Source of the DNA: Carettochelys insculpta
Lineage: Eukaryota > Chordata > Testudines > Carettochelyidae
Length of the DNA stretch: 64,000 bases
Direction: 5' to 3'
Assembly: GCF_033958435.1 (NCBI RefSeq)
Contig: NC_134137.1
Coordinates: 62,326,001-62,390,000 of the forward strand
The translations under genes were made by a program, and so were the position numbers. Below are positions 48,377 to 59,168 of the stretch, one piece after another. How positions within the stretch are numbered: the stretch's first letter is position 1; each line of letters starts with the position of its first letter. The notes under the pieces are model-generated. The model made no database searches and had not been told where the DNA came from. It saw only the letters and a program-made list of their open reading frames with translations.

Positions 48377-48714
48377 GACATGTTCCTGCTTCCATTGAAA
48401 CAAGTGGGGAATTTTTCTGTTGACTTTAGTGGAAACAGAATTGGGCCTCATTCAGAACTTCAGGGTTCAGTCCTGGAGCTTGCATCTCCCACTGGCTTTG
48501 GTATCAGTGGGAGCACTCAGGACTTCACAGATGTGAGCCCTAAGCGGAGTCGTAAGGGAAGCCTGGCATCTGTGATACAAGCCTGAAGTGCCAATATCGT
48601 ACCTGTGCCATGGCTGGAAACCACCTTGTCAATTCTGTAGCAGTTCAGTTTCTGCTCCTTCCTTCTTCCCTGTGCAAGGAACATCATGGACAAAATATTC
48701 AAACCAGGGGACCT

Positions 48715-48875
48715 AAATCAGATTCCTGAATTCTTATTTCAGCAGCTAAATAGAAGTGGCCTAACTCAGAACTGCTGAGCAACCCCAGCTCCCACTGAGT
48801 GAATGGAAGGTGTGGACATTTAGCCCCTCTGAAAGTCAAGATGCTTCTTTAGAAGCTTGAATGAGGTTTAGGAGT
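48715..48875. repeat. Foldback repeat inside the CAB39L 3' UTR
   Basis: The text agaagtggcctaactcagaa, ctgctgagcaaccccagctc, ctctgaaagtcaagatgc and gaggtttaggagtgtgac has the same order as the copies at 32300-32480 and 38885-38990. Confidence 0.6.
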
Positions 48876-49005
48876 GTGACGCTGGGCTCGTAGGTTTGCC
48901 GTACGTGATTAGCATATTCCATTTTATTTGTTCAGATGTGAATTCAGTCTCTGCTAGACACTGAAAGTTGCTGAAGAGGAAATTGTTGCACTGTGATTTA
49001 AGATA

Positions 49006-49011
49006 AATAAA
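49006..49011 (+). terminator. CAB39L: Candidate distal poly(A) signal AATAAA
   Basis: AATAAA lies within agataaataaagcg, followed about 15-40 bp later by a GT- and T-rich stretch (gttgcccaggtattcttgcc, ttttttcttc). It is the best candidate for the main 3' end of CAB39L. Confidence 0.6.
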
Positions 49012-50111
49012 GCGTTGGGTCCAAAAAGTTGCCCAGGTATTCTTGCCACTTTTTTTCTTCTCTAGGAAATAGGCACTGTGATTCTGTGTATTTTATTTGG
49101 AGGAGTTTGAGAGTGGAGAGAGAGGGTCTTGCAGTATTTCTTCCATTAGCTTAAATTTTGGGTTTTTTCTGTTTGTTGAATAAGATATTAAGTTGTCCAG
49201 CTATAACTGCCTAGCAAACACTTCAGTGAAAGGATAGAAATCAGGTGAGATTTTTGTCCTTGAAACTGCCACGTATTAGGGAATTAAGAGTGTAATTTGT
49301 ATGCTTTAGAAAAAGGGTGAAACCAAATAGGGAATCAACGTGTGGGTTACTTTTAGGATGTCAGGCATAGACCAAAATGTATATCTTAGCAGTGTGAAGT
49401 GATAAAACTATATTTACAAATTATTAAAGGCATGGTTACTAATTGTGCTTTTTAATCACTGTTTATTTCCTTCCCTTGGTCCACTCCCCCTTCTCAAAAA
49501 TGCTTCCACGTAGAATCTTTTCATTTTTGCATTCTCTCCCCCAGCCCCCGCCAACGCCACCACATCTGGCACAGATGGCGGAGGACAGATGATCACTTTC
49601 TTCAGACCCAATGGGCGTTGCAGACATCCTATTTGTAGCCTTCACTGGCAGGGCACCTGATGATCCCAGGCTGCAATCCACTTTGGCTTTCCTCTGATCC
49701 TCAGTGCCATGCTACATGGTTGTCACTGACAATCTGTGCGTTTCACCATGGGTAAGGGAGCATCTCTCAAGCAGTGCAGGGTTTTTCTGTGTAAAAGCTT
49801 CAGGTATTCACTAAAGTGTCTGAGCTGCTGAAATGTGGAGAATCTCCAGCAAGGTGCTGAAATCAATGCAAGTTGGGTGTGCAGTGTCCCCGAACGTGCT
49901 CAGAGCCTTGTAGGAGAGGCCTGTATCAGGGGCTGCATTTAGCACACAGGCAATGTAGGGCCTCAGCCCTCAGAGGCATGTGGTAACATCAGAATCTCTG
50001 CTTTCATCTACAAAAAGTGTTGTATGCTCCTGTGTGTGATGTGGGCTAGGTGGATTAGATGTAGGGATGCCTTCTTCCAGCTGCCCGCAGCCCAAATGGC
50101 TTCATACATCT

Positions 50112-50260
50112 CGGGCTTTGTCTACGCTGCCAATTGAAGGACAAAAAATTGTTGTTCAAGGGTGCTTAAAAAAGCTCTTCAGCCCCCACCCCAGAAAGAA
50201 GTTTTGCCACTGCAAGCGGTAGTGTGACAGGCTCCTGGGTGGCAGCACAAACCTGGATCG
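50112..50260. mobile_element. MITE end fragment
   Basis: The text gggctttgtctacgctgcca is the terminal wording of the 'gtctacac' elements, followed by aaaaaagctcttcagccccc. No second end was found nearby. Confidence 0.4.
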
Positions 50261-53200
50261 TAGAGGGTGGGAATATTTTTTGTTGGCAAAAGTTCTGATG
50301 AGCATTGGTGCTTGAACGAGGTGCGCTTGGCAGCCCTTGGCCGGAAGTGGTCCCCAACCTGTACAGAGTTTGCAGGTTGATTCAGTGGCTTCCAGCACCC
50401 CTGCCAACAAACAGCATTTACACGCCCAGACTGCATCATTGAGACAAAGCCTGAGGGACTTGTTAATGCTAAAACCCACTGCTCCAAGGGGTCCCAGCAG
50501 AGGACTCTGCGTGGACAGAGGATCTGTCTGTTCTCCCTCACTGGCTCTGGTAGGGGAAGAGGGGACCATGCAGAGAGTCCCATGCCCACATCAGGTTAAA
50601 TGGAGCTGAGTCATCACAGTCCTCCTGATTGTACCATGGCACCCCAAAGAGCGGAGAGGCCCAAGTCTGCTTCCGAAAAGTGATGCTGAGGAGTCTAGAA
50701 GTCAGCTCGTTTAACAGTGGCCACTGCCACCACAAGCAGAAGTGAGACCACAAAGAAGGCCCATGCACTGCTACGCCTAGAATTTCAGATTTTTCAGGGG
50801 GCCCTGTACATAACAGCATCTATCCACCTCCTGTCTGTCTCCTCTCTGTTTGTTGTACCTCAGGCTGGCTCAGTATTTGCAGTCTAATGTGAAGTTTTTT
50901 CCAGCAGACCTGAGGGCAATTCAACATCTTCCTCAGAGCGTAAGAAAACACCAGAAATGATGGTGATTAAATTAAGCTAGTGGAGCCCTTTAAGGTCCAT
51001 AATATTTCACAGCGGGCTGGGACTCGCAGCTCTAAGAAGCTGAAAGATGGAGGTCTCTGATCCATAGGGGAGTAGAGAGACACTTTTCAATTTCCTTTAG
51101 TTCTTCAAACAGGGTTCCTCCTATTTTGCCTCACAGAGCTCCTGACGAGAAATTGCAGTTTCTCTGAGACACTAAAATTAATATCAGCGTGTACCCAAGA
51201 GACAATTTATCAATGAGAAAGGTGAAAAGGACACTTGGTGGGAGAAGGAGAAAACAAACATGAGAGAGAGCTAAGCTGCAGCATTCAGATTCCAAACCCC
51301 ACCCGAGGGTCAAGGGATATTTGGAGATGGAGATTTGGTTTGTGGCAACTTACAAAAATACCATGCCTAGGAACATTCTTTGATACAGAAGAGTGCCCAG
51401 AACATACAAACTGGCCCATATAGCTGAGTTTTTAGACAGTTTTTATTAAAATATGAAGAATATGACTAAACCAGGCCACAGTCCTTCCTGTGCAATGAAG
51501 AATGATCATCCATCCATTCCCTGCCCACTTCAACAGATGAGGAAAGAGTTTGATGCAGGACTTTGCCTCGCTAATGATGGAATTTGGCAAGCTGTGCTTC
51601 TATGTGAGTATTACAGTAATAATTCATCTCAGTAGTTTTTTTGCCCTCTGTTCTAGTGCATTTGTGAAGCATTCATAGTCCTAGTATCTGCTTGTCTCAT
51701 ACAGTAATTAAAAAGAATCTTTCATTCTTCCATGAGAGACAAGCCCCCTAACTCCATGTGCCTTTAGTAATTTCAAAAGTCAGCTTCAGATCTTTGTTAC
51801 CCATCAGAATGATGTTTCTCTGGGGTGGAATCCTAGCTCCCTGGAAATATAAGGCTAAACTTGCATAGAATTAGTGGGACTAGGATTTCATCCCTAATCT
51901 ACTTCTGAGAGCACTTGAATGACAGCCAACTATTTATTACTGAACACTTATTTTTACAGTAGCACCTAGTGATAGCAGTTGAGCACCAGGCCACATACTC
52001 CCATACAAACATCTTATCAGAGCCGGGGTCCCATGGGTTTACAGTTTGATCAAACAAGGGGACAAAGTGGGAGAGTAACCATGAAGACGAAAAGGGTGGT
52101 GCCCCTTTCACCATCTCACAGCAGCTCCGTGGAAGCCAGGATATGGAACTTGTAGTGGGCTGGACTGCACCACCTCCTAAATATTCAGGCTGGCAATTCA
52201 ACCTCAATCAGACGGGAAGGCTGCTGTCCATTGGCAGAGCCAGTCCACTCTGGAGTCAATGAGAAGTAGATAGGAGGGGGAAAATTGCAAAAAGCTGATG
52301 ACTTAAGCATGTGTATCTGTTTGTATATACAAGGTTGATGTACCCTGGGGAATGCTCCTGGCTCATTGCTTGGCTACACAGCTGAACACATTTCACAGAG
52401 CCAGGGCTTCTCATTTCTGCTTTCCTCCTGGAGTTGACAGGGGGTGAGGGTGAGTCCCCCTCTTCTTACCCTTTCCACTGCCCACACCAGGCAGGGACAG
52501 ACACAAACCTGAAGGACAGTGAGTTGGCTCCTGTATCTCCAGTATCCCAGTCTGGCCCTGTACTTTGTCAAGAGCCCGGCTGCCTCCATCAGCACATAGG
52601 CTCTGAAGCTGCTTCTGTTCCAGTCGACGTGGGGCTTGTCATTGGGGGTGCTGGCAACATGATCAGACCTCCAGCAGCACCCCAGAGTTACAAACTGAGT
52701 GGTCAACTACATGCCCCTTGGAACAAAAAGTATGCAATCGGGCAGCAGGAGAGACCAAAAAATAAAAGTGCACATATGGTATAGTGCTGGGTTAAGCGTG
52801 AGCTACTGAAGGAAAATTTTGAGAGAAATGTGACAAGGTGAGGAAGCAGCTTCTGTGCTAGTTTTATTTAAACTGAGCTACTTTACAAGCACTGGTTTTC
52901 TTTGGCATAGTAATGTTTCAAAGCTGCAGTCTGTCCCCCACTGGAACCATTTGAAGGAACAACCCGAACATTTTGTTCAGCTATGAACATGTCAGAGTTG
53001 CGGATGACCTCCATTCCCACGAGGCTTGTCCCATGGAGGTTCTACTGGAGTTTCCAAGTGCTGTAGTGTTTCCCTAGGGACAGCAGGTGGTCCATGCCAC
53101 ATACACAAGAGGGATTTTTGGTGAAACGCTGCTGCTGTGCACAACATGACAAGAGACAGCCTGGCTAAATACCAAGGGTTTCTGCTGTAGGTTAGGTTCA

Positions 53201-54189
53201 GCCATGACTGGGAAAGCTAGACACCTGTTGTGCCCATCTCACGTTACCAGTGGCAGGTGGCTCTTGTAGGCAGCAGCTTCCCTTGAAAGCAAGCAGGAAG
53301 AATGTGGCCTATGCCTTTTGGTGAGGAATGTCTGCAAAGCATCAGGGAATGAGCCTCTTAGCCCAGGTCCCCAGAATCTCCTGGTACCCAGGCCTGCTCT
53401 TGACCTAGCTGTGTAGACTGCACTTTGAAGGTGTGCCTCTAAGCTTGGGTGCTCAGTCCTCGGGAGCTGGGAGAGCATGAGAACCCAGGTATAATGGCAC
53501 TGTCTGTACGGCCCTCTCAGGAGTGCTAATGTAAGGCTCTGTGGCCCTGGTTGGGAGCCTTGCTCCTGCATGATGTGTGGCTACACCCTGTATTACTCAA
53601 TAGCCAATATGATGGTGAACAGTCGGGTGCTTCTTGACATGCTAAGCAGCTCACGGGTATGACTTGCCCAAGGTGACACTGATCTCTGGCTCAGAAGCGC
53701 TGTGCCTTTTTGCTCTGTCCTTGGTGTGCCCCTTCCCTGGAAGGAATGCTGCCCATAGCCTACATAAAACAGCACTGGCATGCTCCCTGCAATCATCAGT
53801 TTACTCATAAACAAATCTAGTGTCCCTCCTCGAACCATTGTTGTTTCACTACAACACCCCCTGCTCATGCTCTCGTAAAGGGTTCTGATGCATCTGTTCC
53901 ATTGGGACTTCCTCTTCTACTGACCTCATACTGGGGGGCTGCTCTTCTGTTTTCCAACATGCTGGAGCTCCTGCTACCGTCACCACCTGGGAACCCCGAT
54001 GCAGTCAAGCTTCTCCGAGTGGTGAGATGTCTCTCTACATACAGCCTCCTGCTGCTGCCTTAAGTGCCCCGTTGTGGTTTGCTAGCCCTAACTTTTGTAA
54101 TCCGATTTAAGTTAAATACAATATTGTAACTTTTCTTTGTTTGTTGCTAGCCAGAAGTAAATAACTTCCATGGCTAAGCTGGTTGCTTC

Positions 54190-54206
54190 TCTCTCTCTCT
54201 CTCTCC
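54190..54206 (+). repeat. (CT)n run
   Basis: A short dinucleotide run of eight units. Confidence 0.8.
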
Positions 54207-56119
54207 CCATCCACCTCTGAGGGTGGCGGTTTTAGCTTTCCCACTCACTCTGATGCAGTGCTCCTTGTACCTAAGTGCAAATTTCTGTAGTGCCCGAAAC
54301 AGCTGTGGGGGTTACTCATCAACTGGGTTACCAGCAGAACGATTGTGGTGTGAAAGTTGGGGGGTAGGGATGTGCTGAACCTGGGGGGGAGGTGTACGAG
54401 GATAGTATCTTAAAGTGCTGTTTAACCCAGCCCACCGAGTCCAAGGGTGTGAGGGTCCCACCTTGACACAGCTGTTCAACCCAGCCTGCCAGGGACATAT
54501 AAGGGGTCAGCTTTTGAGTGCTGAATAACCTGTCCTCTTAGAGGTGCTCTGGTAGTGGGTGCGCTCATCTGACGGGAGGGCTGGAAGAGCCCAGCCCTGG
54601 GGCGTGCTCTGCAGGATAGCCCCTTTGGGAGGGGACTAGCAGAAGGGAGACGCAGAGCTCTGTACGAGAACACGGCTTTATCAGTACCCCTCCACCCACG
54701 TCAGAAGAGGAGCCCCAATAAATGAGCACAGCTCAAAGAATGGACATCTCTGGTGACAGGCAGGAGCAGAATCCAAGGCTGAGACGAGGGAAGTGACTTA
54801 CATAAGGTCAGGGCTGACCAGGAATCTAACCACAGCAGCCCCTGGCCTGTGCTGTCCTTATTTTTATCAGACAGATGAGACAGCAGTGGGCAGTTGCACA
54901 TTTAATCCCTATTAACTAGCCTGTGCCAAGAAGTTGTACATAAGCTAGTGGGCACTACAGAAACCCTTCAGCTCTTTATTTTCCCATTGTTTGTTCAATG
55001 TCACAGTCAAGGGCTCCTTGCGCAATTTCTGCTTTGTGTAATTTAAAAAAAAATGTTCCCGTGAGTAAAGAAGCCAATCACTTAATGACAGGTTCTTCCG
55101 TCTAGAAAGGATGACAAACCAGCACATTTGCCTGCAGGAGGCTCTGATGTTTACGTGGAACTGACCTTTACACGCATTTATGACGAAGGCCCTTTCTTTC
55201 CAAACACGTGGGGACTTTATGTTAATATCATTCTGACAACTCTACCAGTGCCCTTGAACTCACTTTGTGAGGAGCTGGCTTTGCAAGGCTTTGAAATTGC
55301 TTCTCAAGCCCTTGCACTCCGTATTTGTTCAAAGCCTGGTGCAGCTGTGAACTGTATGGAGTCACCTCTTCACCGTGAGGCACACTTAGCCACACTGCTG
55401 CACATATCTGATTGCCATACGCAGAGGCTCAGTGAAGAACACAGGTCAGTCTTTTGCTGCTGCAGGTGGAGGATGGCAGATTGGCCCCCTGCGCACACAG
55501 GTGTATGCCTGCAAGTGTGTATGGCAAAGGCAACTGGCTGTTTGTGAGCATTGGCCCGAAGCCTCTCCCTCGGATAGGTGAAGTGTTGGAAAGAAATTTC
55601 TTCCCACTTAAAAGTTATGGAGAGAAGATGGGTAATCTGCCTGGGCCGCTGTCAGAGCTCAAACAGAGGCATTTAGCCCTGCCAGAGGGTGACCACTGAT
55701 GCACGCTGTCTCACACAGCTGAAATAACAAATGATTTGTGGGCCAGGCACAGTAATGGCATGTCGCAGGGGGGAGCCAAGAACACAAACTATCCTGGTCC
55801 ATTCATTAAAGGCAGAAATGAAAGCACCAGAGCATTTGCCAGGCACAATGCAAGCAGCTGAGCTGGTCAGCAGCCTAGGAGCAGCTCAGCGCTACTGGAA
55901 CAATCCAACCAGCCCAGCTGAGGCTCAGCAGTTGAGGTACGAAGCTGCCTCTGTCATCCCTGCTGTACATTCCCATGGGCTCTTGTGTTACCAGATTGGC
56001 TTATGCTGGCCGCCCCCCCCGCCCCAAGGTGCCAAGTGTAGTAGGGAGAGAGCTGGGAACGAGCCCTTGTACAGAGGCCTGGTATAAGGCACAAGCTGCT
56101 CATAGTGTCTGGCAAGAAC

Positions 56120-56885
56120 AGGGCTGAAATCAATGCCAGAATCTGCCAGGCCAGCCGGGCAGGATGTCAGAGAGTGTGAGTGTTGAATCAGCACAATATC
56201 TGGCAGTGCACGAAACTGAACGTGTACAAGGCTGTAGTCCCGACCAGGCTCCTGTGTGGCTGTGAAACCTGGACCTTGTACAGAAACCACCTAAAGCTGC
56301 TGGAGCGCTTCCACACACACAGCCTGAGGTCAGTACTGCACATTCGATGGCAGGACAGAGTTAGGAACCTGGAAGTCTTGGACAGAGCAGGAACCACGAG
56401 CATCGAAGTCATAATTCTGAAAGCCCAGCTTCGCTGGACAGGGCATGTCATACAAATGGAGGACTCAAGAATCCCTAAGCAACTCCTCTACGGTGATCTC
56501 TCCCAGGGGAAAAGGAATCAAGGTAGGCCTCACAAGAGGTATAAAGACTGCGTGAAGGCCAACATTGCTTATGCTGGTTTAAAACCAGATCAGCTAGAGC
56601 AGCATGCAAGAGACCGAACAGGCTGGCGTGCTCTCGTACGACACACGTATGACAACATTGAAGAGCAGCGACATGTATGCCTCATTGATGCTCGTGAGAG
56701 GAAGAAAGCAACAGCAGCCGCTGCACCAACAGAGCCAGGACAATTCCCTTGCCCCCACTGTGAACGCCCGTGCTGTTCAAAGCTTGGACTCCCCAGCCAC
56801 ATGCGAGTCCACAACTGATGAGCCTGTGCAAGCTGAAGACATCATTGTTGGACACGACGGACTACCTACTACTACCTCTTCCTAA
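56120..56885 (+). mobile_element. 5'-truncated LINE, C-terminal end with C2H2 finger and 3' UTR
   Basis: The + strand reads INARICQAS upstream of a stop, then an open frame to the stop at 56816-56818. After the stop come gacgactacctactactacc-like words with a short CTA repeat, the 3' end of the element. It is the C-terminal counterpart of the fragment at 29095-29548. The clade is not assigned. Confidence 0.8.
56180..56818 (+). CDS. ORF2 C-terminal fragment of a non-LTR retrotransposon
   Basis: This open frame has 212 codons, the clearest element frame in the window. After KAVVPTRLLCGCETWTLYRN (thumb region after RT) it reads RSVLHIRWQDRVRNLEVLDR, then QLRWTGHVIQMEDSRIPKQL and GRPHKRYKDCVKANIAYAG, conserved C-terminal text of this LINE group. 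It ends in a zinc finger, CPHCERPCCSKLGLPSHMRV with the second His after it, of C2H2 type. Such fingers help the protein bind its own RNA or target DNA in related elements (family knowledge). The RT palm and endonuclease are missing, so it cannot move by itself. The ATG at 56180 is internal. It is a relic that has kept its frame. Confidence 0.8.
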   Translation: MLNQHNIWQCTKLNVYKAVVPTRLLCGCETWTLYRNHLKLLERFHTHSLRSVLHIRWQDRVRNLEVLDRAGTTSIEVIILKAQLRWTGHVIQMEDSRIPKQLLYGDLSQGKRNQGRPHKRYKDCVKANIAYAGLKPDQLEQHARDRTGWRALVRHTYDNIEEQRHVCLIDARERKKATAAAAPTEPGQFPCPHCERPCCSKLGLPSHMRVHN

Positions 56886-56889
56886 GAAG

Positions 56890-57945
56890 TGCCAGGCCCA
56901 GAGCGCTCATGCAAACACATCCTGAGTGCAAGTGGTACCAAATCATCCCCATATCAAAGATGGTCCAAAAACTCCCCCTGCTGCCAAGAGACCAGGAACA
57001 CGCTGACCCCCACTACCAGATGGTTAGATGACAATACATTATAAACATCTTGTCATCAAACTAACCTGGGTGAAGAGGAGAAAGTGAGGCCCCTTCTCTA
57101 AGATGCTTGTACACTAATGCCAGAAGCCTGGGGAACAAACGGGAAGAATTAGAGGCCCTGGCACAGTCAAACAAGTATGAGGTGGTTGGAATAACGGAGA
57201 CTTGGTGGGACGATTCGCATAACTGGAGCATGCTCATGGAAGGTTATAAATTGTTTAGGAAAGACAGACAGGGGAGAGAAGGAGGAGGAGTTGTGCTCTA
57301 TGTGAGGGAGCAGTATGATTGCTCAGAGCCCCAGTATGAGGAAGGAGAAAATCCAGTTGAGTGTCTTTGGGTTAAGCTTAGAGGTGGAAGTAACAGAGGT
57401 GATGTTGTAGTTGGTGTGGGCCATAGGCCGCCAGATCAGGGAGATGAGATAGATGAGGCTTTTTTCAGGCAGCTAAGTGAAGCTTCCAAATCACAGGCCC
57501 TGGTTCTCATGGGAGACTTTAATCATCCAGACATTTGTTGGGAGACCAATACATCAGCACACAGACAATCCAGGAAGTTTCTGGAGAATGTTGCGGATAA
57601 CTTCTTGGGACAAGTGCTGAAGGGGTCGTGCAAAACTTGACCTGCTGCTCACAAACAGGGAAGAACTAGTGGAAGAAACAGAAGTGGGAGGGAACCTGGG
57701 CTCCAGCAACCATGAGATCGTAGATTTCATGATCCGGACAAAAGGAAGAAGGGTGAGCAGTAACATACAGACCCTTGATTTCAGAAGAGCAGACTTTGAC
57801 TCCCTGAGAGAACGGATGAGCAGGATCCCTTGGGAAACGAAGATGAAGGGGAAAAGAGTTGAAGAGAACTGGCAGTATTTTAAAGGAGTCTTACTGAAGG
57901 CACTAAGCTGCAGCCATTGTCACGGGTATACATAACTTAGGATCA
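56890..57945 (+). mobile_element. CR1 LINE fragment: upstream region and endonuclease
   Basis: It starts just after the previous LINE. 56890-57100 reads like the CR1 region before ORF2 (caagtggtaccaaatcatcc, cactaccagatggttagatg). The endonuclease frame follows to 57640, and after a one-base shift a second piece (57669-57935) continues with LGSSNHEIVDFMI and TLDFRRADFDSLRERM. It stops before the RT. Confidence 0.88.
57107..57640 (+). pseudogene. CR1 AP-type endonuclease
   Basis: This is an open frame of 177 codons. It starts [20 protein letters not shown] with the usual N of the first metal motif, then [18 protein letters not shown] (the E of ITETWW is catalytic), [37 protein letters not shown] and [15 protein letters not shown] (GDFN motif). 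The frame shifts near 57630, and the last endonuclease motif (SNHEIVDF, normally SDHE) lies in the next frame with D changed to N. It is a dead copy that shows the full motif order. Confidence 0.88.
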
Positions 57946-59100
57946 TTGTAGCATCTGTCAGGGGCTATAATTGTGCTTTGTCGACAATTAACCTGGCCTG
58001 GTGCCTTTGTTCCTTAATAGCGGGTGGGGGCACTGGATGATTCGCTTGAGGTCTGCCGTGCCTGCTGCCAGGCCAGAGATGGGGCAGCACACAAAGGAAA
58101 CACACCCCGTGCAGGCTGCACAACCACGCATAGGAGGGGCACCTGCCACTTGCGTTTGAACCATGGAGCTTAGATAGCAAAAAACGGTGCAGCACTGACG
58201 TCAGTCCAGCTACTTGCGAAAACAGCCGCTGCCTGAGGAGCTGCTTTAAGGCATCCGGCCCGGCCTTCAGTTCAGGGAGCAAGTGGGGCCTGAGGCCTTG
58301 GCCATCTTTCCGATCTCTGCCATCAACGGGGCGTTTTTCCTTTGCTGGGGTTGTGCTGGGCAGACAAGGAACCATTGCAGGACCGGGATTAAACTCACCG
58401 GGGAAACAAAGCGTTTGTCTAGCCTGCGGCAGCTGCGATCCAACCGCTCTGGCCCATAGCAGGGTCACTAGCTCTGGCTGAACACCGCAACCCCCAGCCC
58501 TTCACATCTCTCTCTCTCCCTTCTTCAGACCAGGGCCTCGTCCTCCCTTACCTGCACAACTGGCTCCCTTTCTGACAGGAGCCAGCTCCGCACGGGGGTC
58601 TCCTCAGCCAAAGCCTGGGCAGTGCTCCCTTCTGTAGGCCAGCCCCTACCCCGCTCCCACAGCATCTACCGCCCAAACTGGCCATGCCCTCTCCCACAGA
58701 GGCAGGTGAGCGCTAAGCCACGGAGGCAGAAGGACATTTAATCAAGCAGCCTAAAGTTCTGGGTTGTTACCAGCTGGTTAATATTGCTGCCTAAGCGGCT
58801 GCACCCAGCCTGGCTTCAGCTGCCCCTGCTCCTTCAGTGCCAAATGGAGGCATTTTCAGTACTTGACCCAGAGATTGCTCAGAGGCCTGCCAGCAACACC
58901 AGCCACTAGGCTCCTGATTGGACTGGCAGAAACAAGTGACACCTGGTTCACAAACACACTGTCCAAAAAGGGATCCCCACCCCCACACCCTTTTAAAATT
59001 AAAATGGCAAATGTTGTGCTTCCCTCAAGTCGAATATCTGAGCCCCCTGCACCTCTGAAAAGCAGGTAGTGAGTTCACTTTCCTTGCAGTGGGTCTTCAG

Positions 59101-59102
<2 letters not shown>
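57946..59102. other. No gene seen
   Basis: GC-rich sequence with open frames on both strands (for example 57965-58468 minus, 167 codons) but no recognisable domain. Confidence 0.45.

Positions 59103-59167
<65 letters not shown>
59103..59167 (+). repeat. (GT)n microsatellite
   Basis: Sixty-five bases of uninterrupted GT repeat. The long Cys-Val and Thr-His frames across it are artefacts. Confidence 0.95.

Positions 59168-59168
<1 letters not shown>

Larger units (their letters stand above)
47582..49030 (+). other. CAB39L: CAB39L 3' UTR
   Basis: This is the non-coding stretch after the stop. It holds an A20 run (47741-47760), a T run near 47968, a worn hAT-like piece (48156-48295) and a foldback repeat (48715-48875). 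It ends about 20 bp after AATAAA at 49006. The true cleavage site is inferred. Confidence 0.7.
49031..56119. other. Intergenic stretch, no gene recognised
   Basis: This is 7 kb downstream of CAB39L. In mammals the neighbour facing the CAB39L 3' end is CDADC1, transcribed toward it. I looked on the minus strand for its deaminase motifs and saw none. Only a MITE end at about 50112 and a CT run at 54190-54206 stand out. The many frames of 60-140 codons overlap on both strands and carry no domain. Confidence 0.5.

Noticed and set aside
50156..50609. Frames of 90-137 codons on both strands
   Set aside because: They overlap in several frames, show no domain, and start in a MITE end. Likely chance.
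55128..55547. 139-codon frame downstream of CAB39L
   Set aside because: No recognised domain, no splice borders that give a sensible exon, no support from neighbours.
57965..58468. 167-codon minus-strand frame
   Set aside because: GC-rich sequence with low stop frequency. No recognisable protein text.
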